Assembly: GCA_019351975.1 (NCBI GenBank)
Contig: JABBOG010000028.1
Coordinates: 1 to 47,830, forward strand
Direction of reading: 5' to 3'
DNA: 47,830 nt
Source: Acidobacteriota bacterium
Lineage (GTDB): Bacteria > Acidobacteriota > Terriglobia > Terriglobales > Acidobacteriaceae
Shown here piece by piece: positions 8,515 through 15,516 of the stretch. Position 1 is the first letter of the stretch, and each line of letters opens with the position of its first letter. The notes below the pieces were generated by a model. The model saw nothing but the letters and a program-made list of their open reading frames with translations. It was not told the DNA's origin and searched no databases. Made by a program: the position numbers and the translations under genes.

Positions 8515-8721
8515 TTGCAGACTCTTACCTTTCATCGTATTTGGCGGGCCTTCGGGATAACCGCCGCCATTGCGCTCGTCCTTGTACTTCTCGGAACAGC
8601 GGCCGGGCGGAACGCACTCGCTTGGGTTTACCTCCGATCCACCGAAGCGATTACAAACGCAACATACATCTACACTTTTTCTCTCGACAGGATCGATCCG
8701 ATCTGTCCGCAGTGCCTGTAA
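8515..8721 (+). CDS. Small single-pass membrane protein in the virB operon
   Basis: This 68-aa protein is not recognised by family. TTG 8515 is chosen because GGAGGAGG (8497-8504) lies about 10 nt upstream and the preceding small frame ends at 8509; an in-frame ATG at 8458 lacks a ribosome site. It has one membrane segment (ITAAIALVLVLLGTAAG) and a short outside part ending CPQCL, a CxxC pair that could be oxidised or bind metal. Its place between virB10 and virB5 suggests an accessory role in the envelope channel. There is no lipobox, so a VirB7 assignment is not supported. Confidence 0.6.
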   Translation: MQTLTFHRIWRAFGITAAIALVLVLLGTAAGRNALAWVYLRSTEAITNATYIYTFSLDRIDPICPQCL

Positions 8722-8745
8722 GTTAACCCGACTGTAGGAGGCTCT

Positions 8746-9534
8746 ATGAAAACCAAACTGACCAACCGTCGCAAATGGCTCATCGGCGCAGGCGCGACAC
8801 TGATCCTCACTGCAACGCCAAGCTTTGCTTTGTTCGGTCTCGGAGATATTGTCTTCGACCCCACCAGCTACGCCAGTCTGGTGCAACAACTGACCATGCT
8901 CCAGATGCAATACAGCACAATCAAGAACAATCTCACCCATTTCTCGTTCAAGCAGCAGTGGCAGACGACAGTGTCTGCCCTGGAGAACACGGACGTGGCG
9001 GACCTGGTCGGTGAGACGGCGGGTATGAACGCTGCGCTCAATACCAATTCGCCGTCCGCATCGAGCACAGCATGGAAGGCGGCCACAATCACGATGGACG
9101 GCAGTGCGCCCTCTTATCTCGCCAGCCAGTCGCTCGGGAGCGCCCGCACCTCGCAGCTCGCCTTGATTGAGACCTCCGATGCAGTTTCTCCCGACTGCCT
9201 TACCGCCGTGGGCCAGTACCGGGATGCAAGAGCTACGAACGCCGCGGCCAACAGCTCGTTGATCACACAACAGTTTGACAGCAGCGACGCGACGAACAGC
9301 GAGGTTCAGCAGCTTAATCTTCTCAACGCAGGAGACGCCCAGAGGATGGCAGAGATGCAGTCGCAAGGCACTTTGCAGGCTTGTCTTGCGTCGCAGATGA
9401 CCATCGCCAACATGGAGCGACGGAACGCGGCTGTCGAAGATCTCAACACCGCCGTTGCCGTCCAGCAGCAGCGTTCGGCCAATGACACGAGCGCCGCCAA
9501 CGAAGGCAGCACCTGGGCTAACTACCTGCCATAA
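8746..9534 (+). CDS. virB5: VirB5/TrbJ-type minor pilin or pilus-tip protein
   Basis: This 262-aa exported protein has a signal peptide (KWLIGAGATLILTATPSFA), then LFGLGDIVFDPTSYASLVQQ, the start typical of TrbJ/VirB5, and an almost entirely alpha-helical body rich in Ala, Gln and Ser. VirB5 proteins sit at the pilus tip and help adhesion or pilus growth. AGGAGG precedes the ATG. The last residues, AANEGSTWANYLP, recur almost exactly at the end of the next gene product (AANEGKTWQKYIP), which is unusual. Confidence 0.78.
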   Translation: MKTKLTNRRKWLIGAGATLILTATPSFALFGLGDIVFDPTSYASLVQQLTMLQMQYSTIKNNLTHFSFKQQWQTTVSALENTDVADLVGETAGMNAALNTNSPSASSTAWKAATITMDGSAPSYLASQSLGSARTSQLALIETSDAVSPDCLTAVGQYRDARATNAAANSSLITQQFDSSDATNSEVQQLNLLNAGDAQRMAEMQSQGTLQACLASQMTIANMERRNAAVEDLNTAVAVQQQRSANDTSAANEGSTWANYLP

Positions 9535-9545
9535 GGGAGATCCCA

Positions 9546-9815
9546 ATGCTGAAAGCGATCAACACGAAAATCCTTCTCGCCATCCTCACGGCTCTCGTCG
9601 CTATAGGAGGCGCGTTGACCTACCAGCGGCATGAGACGGCGAAAGCCGCCGCTGCCGCCACCAAAGCCGCGGCCATCCTTCAGCAACAGCAGAAGGAGGC
9701 CGAAGAACGCAAAGCTGAAGATGAGGCGTTCAGGCGTCGAGTGGAAGCCGATAAGAAGAAGCACAATTCCGCCGCCGCGAACGAGGGCAAGACTTGGCAG
9801 AAGTACATCCCCTAA
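9546..9815 (+). CDS. Small membrane-anchored coiled-coil protein sharing the VirB5 C-terminal motif
   Basis: This 89-aa protein has an N-terminal membrane segment (ILLAILTALVAIGGALTY), then a charged alanine/glutamate helix (ILQQQQKEAEERKAEDEAFR) likely to form a coiled coil, and the C-terminal end AANEGKTWQKYIP. It occupies the place of trbK between trbJ- and trbL-type genes. It has no lipobox cysteine, so it is not a standard entry-exclusion lipoprotein. The shared C terminus suggests that it and VirB5 bind the same partner (inference). The ATG lies 11 bp after the virB5 stop, with GGGAGA upstream. Confidence 0.75.
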   Translation: MLKAINTKILLAILTALVAIGGALTYQRHETAKAAAAATKAAAILQQQQKEAEERKAEDEAFRRRVEADKKKHNSAAANEGKTWQKYIP

Positions 9816-9835
9816 ACGGGATACGAAGGAGCGGT

Positions 9836-10759
9836 ATGGCTTCCCTGATTCTATTAGCGCAGGCTCTTCCAAGCACGAGTTCGGGCGTCGATTGGCTGTA
9901 TCAGTTCACGGACAATCTTACCAATCTGACGACGCAGAATGGCGGGGCGCTCACGCAGCTCGGGCTCACGGAGCTGGCCTCCATCTCCCTCTTTGTACTC
10001 ATCAGCATGGTTGTGAACTGGAACACCCAGAGCATGACACTGCGTTTCCATGCTCAGCCTGTCCATGCAGGCGATTTAGTCAATTTCCTGTTGCGGCTCA
10101 TTATCTGCTGCCTGCTCGAAAACTATTGGGTGAACCCGTTCCCAGGCGCGAGCTTTGGGATCAATCACTTCTTCAGCTACATCGCGCAAGTAATGGTCGC
10201 AGCCTTCGATCAGAACTCGCTCGACAATCTTCTGCAGCTTTTCAAGACGGCCGGAAACAATACCGCCATGCCCTCACTCATGGCTCCTGTACAGATCCTT
10301 TGTTACTTCGTCGTGCAGGGGCTTCTCGGCATCGCGTCGGCCATCCTTTTCGTCATCAATTGCAGCGCCTTCATCCTCTATGGCGTGACCGCGCTGTTTG
10401 GCCCCGTCTTTATTCCTCTCCTGATGACCCGGACATTTCGTGCGAAGTTCTTTCACTTCCTGGACGTGCTGATTAGCTTCGCGATGATTCGCGCTGTTGC
10501 CGCCGCTTTCATTTTCGTGTGGGGAGGATTTATGAATGCCTTCATCCAACAGACCTTCAATGGAAATTATTTAATGGAGATGTGGCTTGCGAACCTGATT
10601 CCGTGCATCATGGTCTTCGTCGCATTCATTGTGAACATGCTCTTTATTCCGAGCATGACACAAGCAATCTTTGGTGGGGCCGCCGGGCTTACAGGATCGG
10701 CAACAGGGTTAGCCGGCAACGCTCTAAGAACATACGCGATGATGGGCGGAGGAGGATAG
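9836..10759 (+). CDS. virB6: VirB6/TrbL-type polytopic membrane protein
   Basis: This 307-aa protein has about six hydrophobic segments, such as LASISLFVLISMVVNW, LLRLIICCLLENYWV, LLGIASAILFVINCSAFILY and MVFVAFIVNMLFIPSM. This is the layout of the VirB6/TrbL inner-membrane channel component. The start ATG 9836 with AAGGAG upstream is preferred over the longer frame at 9794. It is followed by a small membrane gene after 1 bp. Confidence 0.85.
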   Translation: MASLILLAQALPSTSSGVDWLYQFTDNLTNLTTQNGGALTQLGLTELASISLFVLISMVVNWNTQSMTLRFHAQPVHAGDLVNFLLRLIICCLLENYWVNPFPGASFGINHFFSYIAQVMVAAFDQNSLDNLLQLFKTAGNNTAMPSLMAPVQILCYFVVQGLLGIASAILFVINCSAFILYGVTALFGPVFIPLLMTRTFRAKFFHFLDVLISFAMIRAVAAAFIFVWGGFMNAFIQQTFNGNYLMEMWLANLIPCIMVFVAFIVNMLFIPSMTQAIFGGAAGLTGSATGLAGNALRTYAMMGGGG

Positions 10760-10760
10760 C

Positions 10761-10958
10761 ATGGCAAATTTTTGGACAGGTTACGGCTTCGGTGGAGCGT
10801 TTGGAGCATCGCGCTTTGGACGCAGGATTATCAAGCCCGCACTAAAACTCTTTATCGTGGGCGTCATCATTGCCGGATTCATCTACGCCTACTTGATGTT
10901 CAGAGCAGTCAATCAAAGGAGTCAATCTCCCCATGTCCACCTACACAACAGTCAATGA
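10761..10958 (+). CDS. Small single-pass membrane protein of the virB operon
   Basis: This 65-aa protein begins with a glycine/aromatic-rich N terminus (WTGYGFGGAFGASRFGRR) followed by one membrane helix (LFIVGVIIAGFIYAYLMF). I do not recognise a family. GGAGGAGG lies 5 nt or more upstream of ATG 10761. Its 3' end overlaps the virB8 start by 26 bp, so it is almost certainly translated as part of the operon. A role beside VirB6 or VirB8 at the inner membrane is inferred from position only. Confidence 0.7.
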   Translation: MANFWTGYGFGGAFGASRFGRRIIKPALKLFIVGVIIAGFIYAYLMFRAVNQRSQSPHVHLHNSQ

Positions 10959-11721
10959 TCACCGGATGCTGACACCGGAACAAGCTCTGCTTACGGATGA
11001 GATCGGTAACGAGGTCTACGCCTCGCACTATGCCGAACGAAAAGCATACCGCTTCATCCTCGCTTGTGGCACCGTTCTACTTTGCGGCTCGATGTGGCTC
11101 AACCTCTCGCTGGCTCGCCGCCCACTCGTGAACCGTTACATTCGTATCGACGAGATGGGCCGCGCCCAGGCAATCCAGTACAGCGATCTAAACTACAGCC
11201 CGCGCGAAGGAGAGATACGCACCTACATCACCGATTGGGCGAACTATCGCTATACGATCAGCCGCGACACCGTTGCCAAGAAATACCCACTGAACTACTA
11301 CTTCCTGTCCGGCAATCTCGCCTCGCAGTTGATGACCGACGACAACCAGAATCATCTTGTCTCACAGGTGATCGGTGGGCAGATCGAACAGAGCGATGTG
11401 GAGGTGAAGAACGTCACCATCACGTCCATGTCCCAGGAAACCGTGCAGGGTGCTTTGATGGCCCGTGGAACGGCACTACTGGCACTCGATAAGCTCTACT
11501 CTCCAAGCCATTCGAGGGAGCCAAGGACGGAGCATTGGCTGCTGAGTCTCACCTACTACCTGAATCCGAAACAGATCAGCGATCAAGCGAAGATTTACCC
11601 ACAATACGAGTTCATCAACCCGCTGGGACTGACCATCACTGAGTTTCACGAAAACCGTGTCTCCGTCGAGTCGACTCCACTTGGTACCACCGCAACCACC
11701 AGAGACGGAGCGGTACGGTGA
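10933..11721 (+). CDS. virB8: VirB8/TrbF-type inner-membrane assembly protein
   Basis: This 262-aa protein has a cytoplasmic N terminus, one transmembrane helix (FILACGTVLLCGSMWLNLSL, about residues 42-61) and a periplasmic NTF2-like domain. Family features include RTYITDWANYRYTISRDTV, and WLLSLTYYLNPK with INPLGLTITEF near the end. VirB8 is a scaffold that dimerises and contacts VirB9, VirB10 and VirB5. The C-terminal end overlaps the virB11 start by 4 bp. Confidence 0.87.
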   Translation: MSTYTTVNDHRMLTPEQALLTDEIGNEVYASHYAERKAYRFILACGTVLLCGSMWLNLSLARRPLVNRYIRIDEMGRAQAIQYSDLNYSPREGEIRTYITDWANYRYTISRDTVAKKYPLNYYFLSGNLASQLMTDDNQNHLVSQVIGGQIEQSDVEVKNVTITSMSQETVQGALMARGTALLALDKLYSPSHSREPRTEHWLLSLTYYLNPKQISDQAKIYPQYEFINPLGLTITEFHENRVSVESTPLGTTATTRDGAVR

Positions 11722-12698
11722 GTTTCGAACTGATATTGCCGTTCTTTCCCGAAGAGTTGCGGGCATTGCTGCTTGACCCGTCCATCTCTGACCTGATGAT
11801 AAACGGGACTGCTGGCGTCTACGCGGATCGTGGAGGGGTGATCGAGCATATTGCGCTCTCCACGCCATACACCAATGACCGCTTGCAGGCGGCCATTGAG
11901 CGTATCGCCCGGCTTCTCGGACAAGACCTTACCAGCCAGAATCCCATCCTCAATACGCGCCTGCCGGACGGCTCCCGCGTCGCCGTCGTAGGCTCGCCAT
12001 CTTCGATCCACGGCCCAACCTTCACCGTGCGGAAATTCAATCGTTGGTTTACCTCTGAGGAGCTGATTGCATCGGGCAGTCTGCCGGAGGAGATTCGGGA
12101 TGCTGTTATAGGTTTCATTGCAGAGCGGAAGAACGGCATTATCAGCGGCGGGACTGGCAGTGGAAAGACAACCTTAATGAAAGCGTTGCTTGACCATGTT
12201 CCGCTCCACGAACGGCTCATCGTCATCGAGCAGCCCGCCGAGCTAAAGATCAAGCATCCCAACGCGGTTCGGTGGGAAGCAGTAGAGGCGATTCCCGGCC
12301 AGGTCGCCGTCACTCCAAGCCAGCTTGTGGCCGCTGCGCTACGGCACCGGCCCGACCGCATCATCATGGGCGAGGTACGCGACGAATGCGGCTACGACCT
12401 CTTGCAAGCGATGAATACAGGTCATGGCGGAACGCTGTCCACGATCCACGCAAAGAGCGCGTGGGATGCCCTCAACCGGCTCTCGGATCTCGCGCTCAGT
12501 GCGAGGCCGAATCTCAACCATTCTTTCATTCGTGCGGAGACGGCTGAAGCCATCGACTTTGTACTGTATTGCGAACGCGATCATGCGGGGCGACGCAGAG
12601 TACGCGAGCTTATCGCCGTGAAGGGCTACAGCCATGTGGAGCAGTCCTTCCAGACCGAGGACATCTATCGAGCCTCCACCACGGCAAACGCGGCATGA
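11718..12698 (+). CDS. virB11: VirB11/TrbB-type secretion ATPase
   Basis: This 326-aa hexameric traffic ATPase has an N-terminal domain with SISDLMINGTAGVYADRGG, Walker A GGTGSGKTT (about residues 144-152), an Asp-box-like VIEQPAELKI, Walker B IIMGEVRDE and the His-box GHGGTLSTIHA. All key residues appear present. It works with VirB4 and the coupling protein to drive pilus assembly and DNA export. GTG 11718 is the start, with GGAG about 8 nt upstream and a GTGA overlap with virB8. It is the last gene of the secretion operon. Confidence 0.95.
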   Translation: MSFELILPFFPEELRALLLDPSISDLMINGTAGVYADRGGVIEHIALSTPYTNDRLQAAIERIARLLGQDLTSQNPILNTRLPDGSRVAVVGSPSSIHGPTFTVRKFNRWFTSEELIASGSLPEEIRDAVIGFIAERKNGIISGGTGSGKTTLMKALLDHVPLHERLIVIEQPAELKIKHPNAVRWEAVEAIPGQVAVTPSQLVAAALRHRPDRIIMGEVRDECGYDLLQAMNTGHGGTLSTIHAKSAWDALNRLSDLALSARPNLNHSFIRAETAEAIDFVLYCERDHAGRRRVRELIAVKGYSHVEQSFQTEDIYRASTTANAA

Positions 12699-13165
12699 GT
12701 TGAGGACGGAAACCCGATCGGAGCGTATCAGCATGAGAAGCCTTTTTGAGCATGATGTAGCGAACACGCCGTCGCCTTTGGAATGTGCTCTTGAGCATGG
12801 CCGCACTGAACGGAAGACGAGCGAATGCGGACGCGAGGGCCGCACTTTTGCCCGGAGGTCAGGCAGAGAACATGGTTCTGGTTTGCCGTTGGAGGGCATC
12901 GTTAGGAAGCGAGGATGCGCGTTGTTCTGGCGCGTGTCTCCCCAGAGCCATTCCGTCCATGTTCGGTCACTGCTTCGGGGCTTATGCGACGCCCGGCGGC
13001 AGGCTCGCTCTCCTGCTTTGCTACGCACCCTCCGGGTTACGGTTTCCATCTACGACGGACCCTCCGTAAATGCAGAGCTTCGGCCTTGGGAGTCGCACCC
13101 ACTCGCTTGGCTTCGCCCGGTGTGACCCGAACAAAGTTCGGGAATTCAAAAACGGAGACACGACC
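12699..13165. other. Long apparently noncoding leader upstream of ssb
   Basis: These 467 bp hold no gene I can support. Overlapping frames such as 12733..13125 are Arg/Ser/Pro-rich and look like chance translations. The DNA has small hairpins: ACGGA-CCC-TCCGT at 13055-13067 and the stronger one at 13126-13142. Such a leader before an ssb gene recalls the leading regions of conjugative plasmids, where folded single strands act as early promoters; that is inference. Confidence 0.45.
13126..13142 (+). promoter_or_regulatory. Perfect 7-bp hairpin just upstream of ssb
   Basis: CCCGAAC, loop AAA, GTTCGGG. It ends 23 bp before the ssb ATG and 11 bp before its ribosome site (GGAG at 13154-13157). 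No T-run follows, so an operator, an mRNA structure or a single-strand promoter element is more likely than a terminator. Confidence 0.45.
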
Positions 13166-13558
13166 ATGTACCTCAATCGCGCAACCCTCATCGGCTACCT
13201 TGGCAACGACGCCGAGGTCCGCAACGGCAAAAACAACCAGACCTTTACCGCGTTCTCGGTTGCCACCAAGACCTCCTATAAGGACAAAGAGAGCGGCGAG
13301 TACGTCTCGCATACCGAATGGCATCGCTGCATCGTCTTCGGTAAGTTCGGTGAGTTCGCGGCCACGCTCAAGAAAGGCGCACACGTTCAGGTCGAGGGCG
13401 AGATTCGCCACACCGAGTACACGCCCAAGAAGGCGATGAAGCCGGTACGCACCGACAGCGTTCGGGTGACTTCCATCCTCAAGCTCGACCGCGCGGAGAA
13501 GGCCGCCGCGGACGAGCAGGATTTCGATGAGATTCCCGCAGAGGAAGAGGCCGAATAG
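13166..13558 (+). CDS. ssb: Single-stranded DNA-binding protein
   Basis: This 130-aa OB-fold SSB opens with MYLNRATLIGYLGNDAEVRN, has HTEWHRCIVFGKFGEFAATL and VQVEGEIRHTEY in the middle, and ends in an acidic tail (DFDEIPAEEEAE). The last residues are not the DDDIPF of chromosomal SSB, but the IP within an acidic tail may serve the same docking role. ATG 13166 has GGAG about 8 nt upstream. It protects the incoming transferred strand in the recipient and supports its replication (role inferred from family and context). It is followed by the primase gene. Confidence 0.92.
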   Translation: MYLNRATLIGYLGNDAEVRNGKNNQTFTAFSVATKTSYKDKESGEYVSHTEWHRCIVFGKFGEFAATLKKGAHVQVEGEIRHTEYTPKKAMKPVRTDSVRVTSILKLDRAEKAAADEQDFDEIPAEEEAE

Positions 13559-13647
13559 GCCCTTGCTCCACATGGGTGAGGCCCGGCCAATCATCGGGCT
13601 TCTTTCCTGCTAAGGCCCGCATGATTGCACTCGCAAGAGGAGCCGCT

Positions 13648-14595
13648 ATGAGTCAAATTGCCGCCAGCTTTCTTAGACGTTGCTTTGCCCCGGAAGAGAC
13701 CGTTGCGATCCTGCTTCGCAAGCAGGATGCGGCTCCGATACAACGAGTCGTGCGATTGGAGCAGGCTTTGGAGACCCGGTATATGGCTTGGCTCTCTTAC
13801 GAGAACCAACATGGTCGCAACAATATCTATGTCGCTGCGAATCCGCTTCGCCCCGGCACTCGCAGACGGACGAAAGAAAGCATCGCATCTGTCCGCCATC
13901 TATATATAGACATCGATGCGGATGGAGATGCCCGTCTCGCTGCGCTCCGGGCATCGCAACTTGTACCGCCGCCGACCTCGATTCTCTCCACATCGCCGGG
14001 CAAGTATCAGGTGCTTTGGAGGGTCGAAGGATTCGACCTTGTGCGGCAGGAACAGACGCTGAAGCTGCTCGCCATTGCCTTCGGCGGCGATTCCGCTTGC
14101 ACCGACTGCAACCGTGTCCTTCGCATCCCCGGTTTCCTGAATCGGAAGTACGTTCCAGCCCATCGTGTCGCCGTCGAATACCCCGATGACTCTATCTGGA
14201 CGCCCGATGGCTTTCGGCTGGATGCAGGGGCGGTTGATGGAATGCTTTTCGGCAATGCTATTGCTTCCCGAAAACTGCCATCGAAGCACAGCAATTCGGA
14301 GAGCGATTGGGCATGGGTTTCCGATCAGCTTGCTCATGGCAAAGACGCCGTGAAGCTGACGCGAGAGCTTGCCTTGCGCCGCTCCGATAAACCGAACCCC
14401 ATCTACTACGCCCAGCGAACCGTTGACGTAGCATCCGCCCGTCAATGGCTCCTGGAAGGCGCACCCATCGACGACGTAATCACGATACTTGAGAGCCGCC
14501 GTCGCTTCGAGATTCCCGCCGCACTTTGCTCCGCTCGTGCGCGGGAGATTGCGACGACCGCACAGCGCATGATTGCCCATCGAAAAACCGCCTGA
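13648..14595 (+). CDS. RepB-type DNA primase domain protein
   Basis: This 315-aa protein has an archaeo-eukaryotic primase-type core: RHLYIDIDADGDARL carries the DxD metal site, and SPGKYQVLWRVEGFD with CTDCNRVLRIPGFLNRKY matches the RepB_primase family of plasmid replication proteins. It probably primes complementary-strand synthesis after transfer. ATG 13648 is chosen because AGAGGAG lies about 6 nt upstream; earlier in-frame ATGs at 13576 and 13621 lack that support. The C-terminal third (SESDWAWVSDQLAHGKD and on) resembles the helical domain often following such primases. It lies between ssb and a small accessory gene. Confidence 0.82.
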   Translation: MSQIAASFLRRCFAPEETVAILLRKQDAAPIQRVVRLEQALETRYMAWLSYENQHGRNNIYVAANPLRPGTRRRTKESIASVRHLYIDIDADGDARLAALRASQLVPPPTSILSTSPGKYQVLWRVEGFDLVRQEQTLKLLAIAFGGDSACTDCNRVLRIPGFLNRKYVPAHRVAVEYPDDSIWTPDGFRLDAGAVDGMLFGNAIASRKLPSKHSNSESDWAWVSDQLAHGKDAVKLTRELALRRSDKPNPIYYAQRTVDVASARQWLLEGAPIDDVITILESRRRFEIPAALCSARAREIATTAQRMIAHRKTA

Positions 14596-14618
14596 TTTCA
14601 ACCCCAAAGGAGAATGCA

Positions 14619-14945
14619 ATGCCACTACTAGAAGTCACCCAAACCCGCTACATCAGCGCCTCCATTCGATTGACTGATACGACCGCAACGCAGGTCGATC
14701 AATACGCCGCTTTCATCCATGCTTCAGCAAATGATGTTGTGGAGCAGGCGCTTGCCTATGTCTTCTCCAAAGACCGCGAGTTTCAGGAGTTTCTTCGTAC
14801 TCCTGAAGCGCAGCGGATTACGCCGACGTTGCGCGTGCGTCGAGCTTGCGCAAATGAGGCAGTGGAACCGTCCGTGAAGAAGCCCGCTTCCGCAGCATCT
14901 CCAGCATCACAAACACCGGCAGTCGTGGCGGGATCGAGAGCATGA
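14619..14945 (+). CDS. Small protein of the DNA-processing cluster, function unknown
   Basis: This 108-aa protein has an N-terminal half of beta-then-helices (TRYISASIRLTDTTATQVDQ, then YAAFIHASANDVVEQALAYV) that could be a ribbon-helix-helix-like fold, and a disordered Ala/Pro/Ser-rich C-terminal tail. ATG 14619 has AAGGAGA upstream. It stands just upstream of the hairpin-rich gap 14946..15123, so a role in binding or regulating the transfer origin is plausible but not shown. Confidence 0.65.
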   Translation: MPLLEVTQTRYISASIRLTDTTATQVDQYAAFIHASANDVVEQALAYVFSKDREFQEFLRTPEAQRITPTLRVRRACANEAVEPSVKKPASAASPASQTPAVVAGSRA

Positions 14946-15123
14946 TCCTCCAGCTACATCCGTGCCAGTGCCACTACGGTGCTGCGCGCCGGAAGAATGT
15001 TGACACTCCATCCCTCACAGGGAGACGTATGGCTACTTTTGTAGCCATATGGTGACTCGTTGAAAGGCGGCAGTTTGCCGCACTGCGGTAGCTATATGGC
15101 TACCTGCGGAAAGGAGCTTTGAA
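14946..15123 (+). other. Hairpin cluster upstream of mobilization genes: oriT candidate
   Basis: Three perfect hairpins lie in 80 bp. TATGGCTAC-TTTT-GTAGCCATA is at 15028-15049, GCGGCA-GTT-TGCCGC at 15067-15081, and GGTAGC-TATATG-GCTACC at 15087-15104. ATGGCTAC occurs in both the first and third (15029-15036, 15096-15103). The gap precedes a relaxosome-type gene, the coupling protein and the MobF relaxase, the usual place of oriT in such systems. The repeated motif may also be the operator of the 15124 gene. The nic site cannot be placed by eye. Confidence 0.5.
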
Positions 15124-15516
15124 ATGGCTGGCACCCACCAGATTTCACCGCCGGACTCTCTTCATAGGCCCGCCCGCATCAGCCGTCACAAGACAGCGAG
15201 CACCAAGCTGACCGAGTCGGAGTATGCCCAGGTCGAACAGATTGCAGAGAGTCGCGGCCAATGGCTCAGTGAGTGGGTTCGGGATGTACTGTTGGCCGCC
15301 ATCCGGGAACAGCGCAGCCCACAGACAGTCGCCGCGTTCACCGAGCTTCAGGCAATTCGGCTCCTGCTCGTCAACACCCTTGAGCCGTTGCTGCGGGGCG
15401 AAAAGATGACGCCGGAGCAATTCAAAGAATTGCTCAGGTACGTGAAAACCAATAAGCGCAAGGCGGCGGCAGACATGCTCGCCAGCTATGCAGAAGGGGC
15501 ATCGGAACAGCCATGA
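15124..15516 (+). CDS. Relaxosome accessory protein, MobC/ribbon-helix-helix-like
   Basis: This 130-aa protein has a basic N terminus followed by ASTKLTESEYAQVEQIAESR and LSEWVRDVLLAAIREQ, the strand-helix-helix pattern of plasmid mobilization (MobC-like) and TraY/TrwA-type proteins that bind oriT and stimulate nicking. The C-terminal half is helical. GGAAAGGAG precedes ATG 15124. Its last four bases overlap the coupling protein start. The palindromes immediately upstream are probable binding sites for this protein. Confidence 0.72.
   Translation: MAGTHQISPPDSLHRPARISRHKTASTKLTESEYAQVEQIAESRGQWLSEWVRDVLLAAIREQRSPQTVAAFTELQAIRLLLVNTLEPLLRGEKMTPEQFKELLRYVKTNKRKAAADMLASYAEGASEQP

Noticed and set aside
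8248-9546. 432-aa minus-strand frame across virB5
   Set aside because: It is antisense to a convincing secretion gene, lacks a ribosome site and has chance-like composition.
9546-9815. TrbK entry-exclusion lipoprotein
   Set aside because: Position fits, but there is no lipobox cysteine after the hydrophobic segment.
12733-13125. 130-codon plus-strand frame between virB11 and ssb
   Set aside because: Rich in Arg, Ser and Pro with no recognisable motif; looks like translated noncoding DNA.
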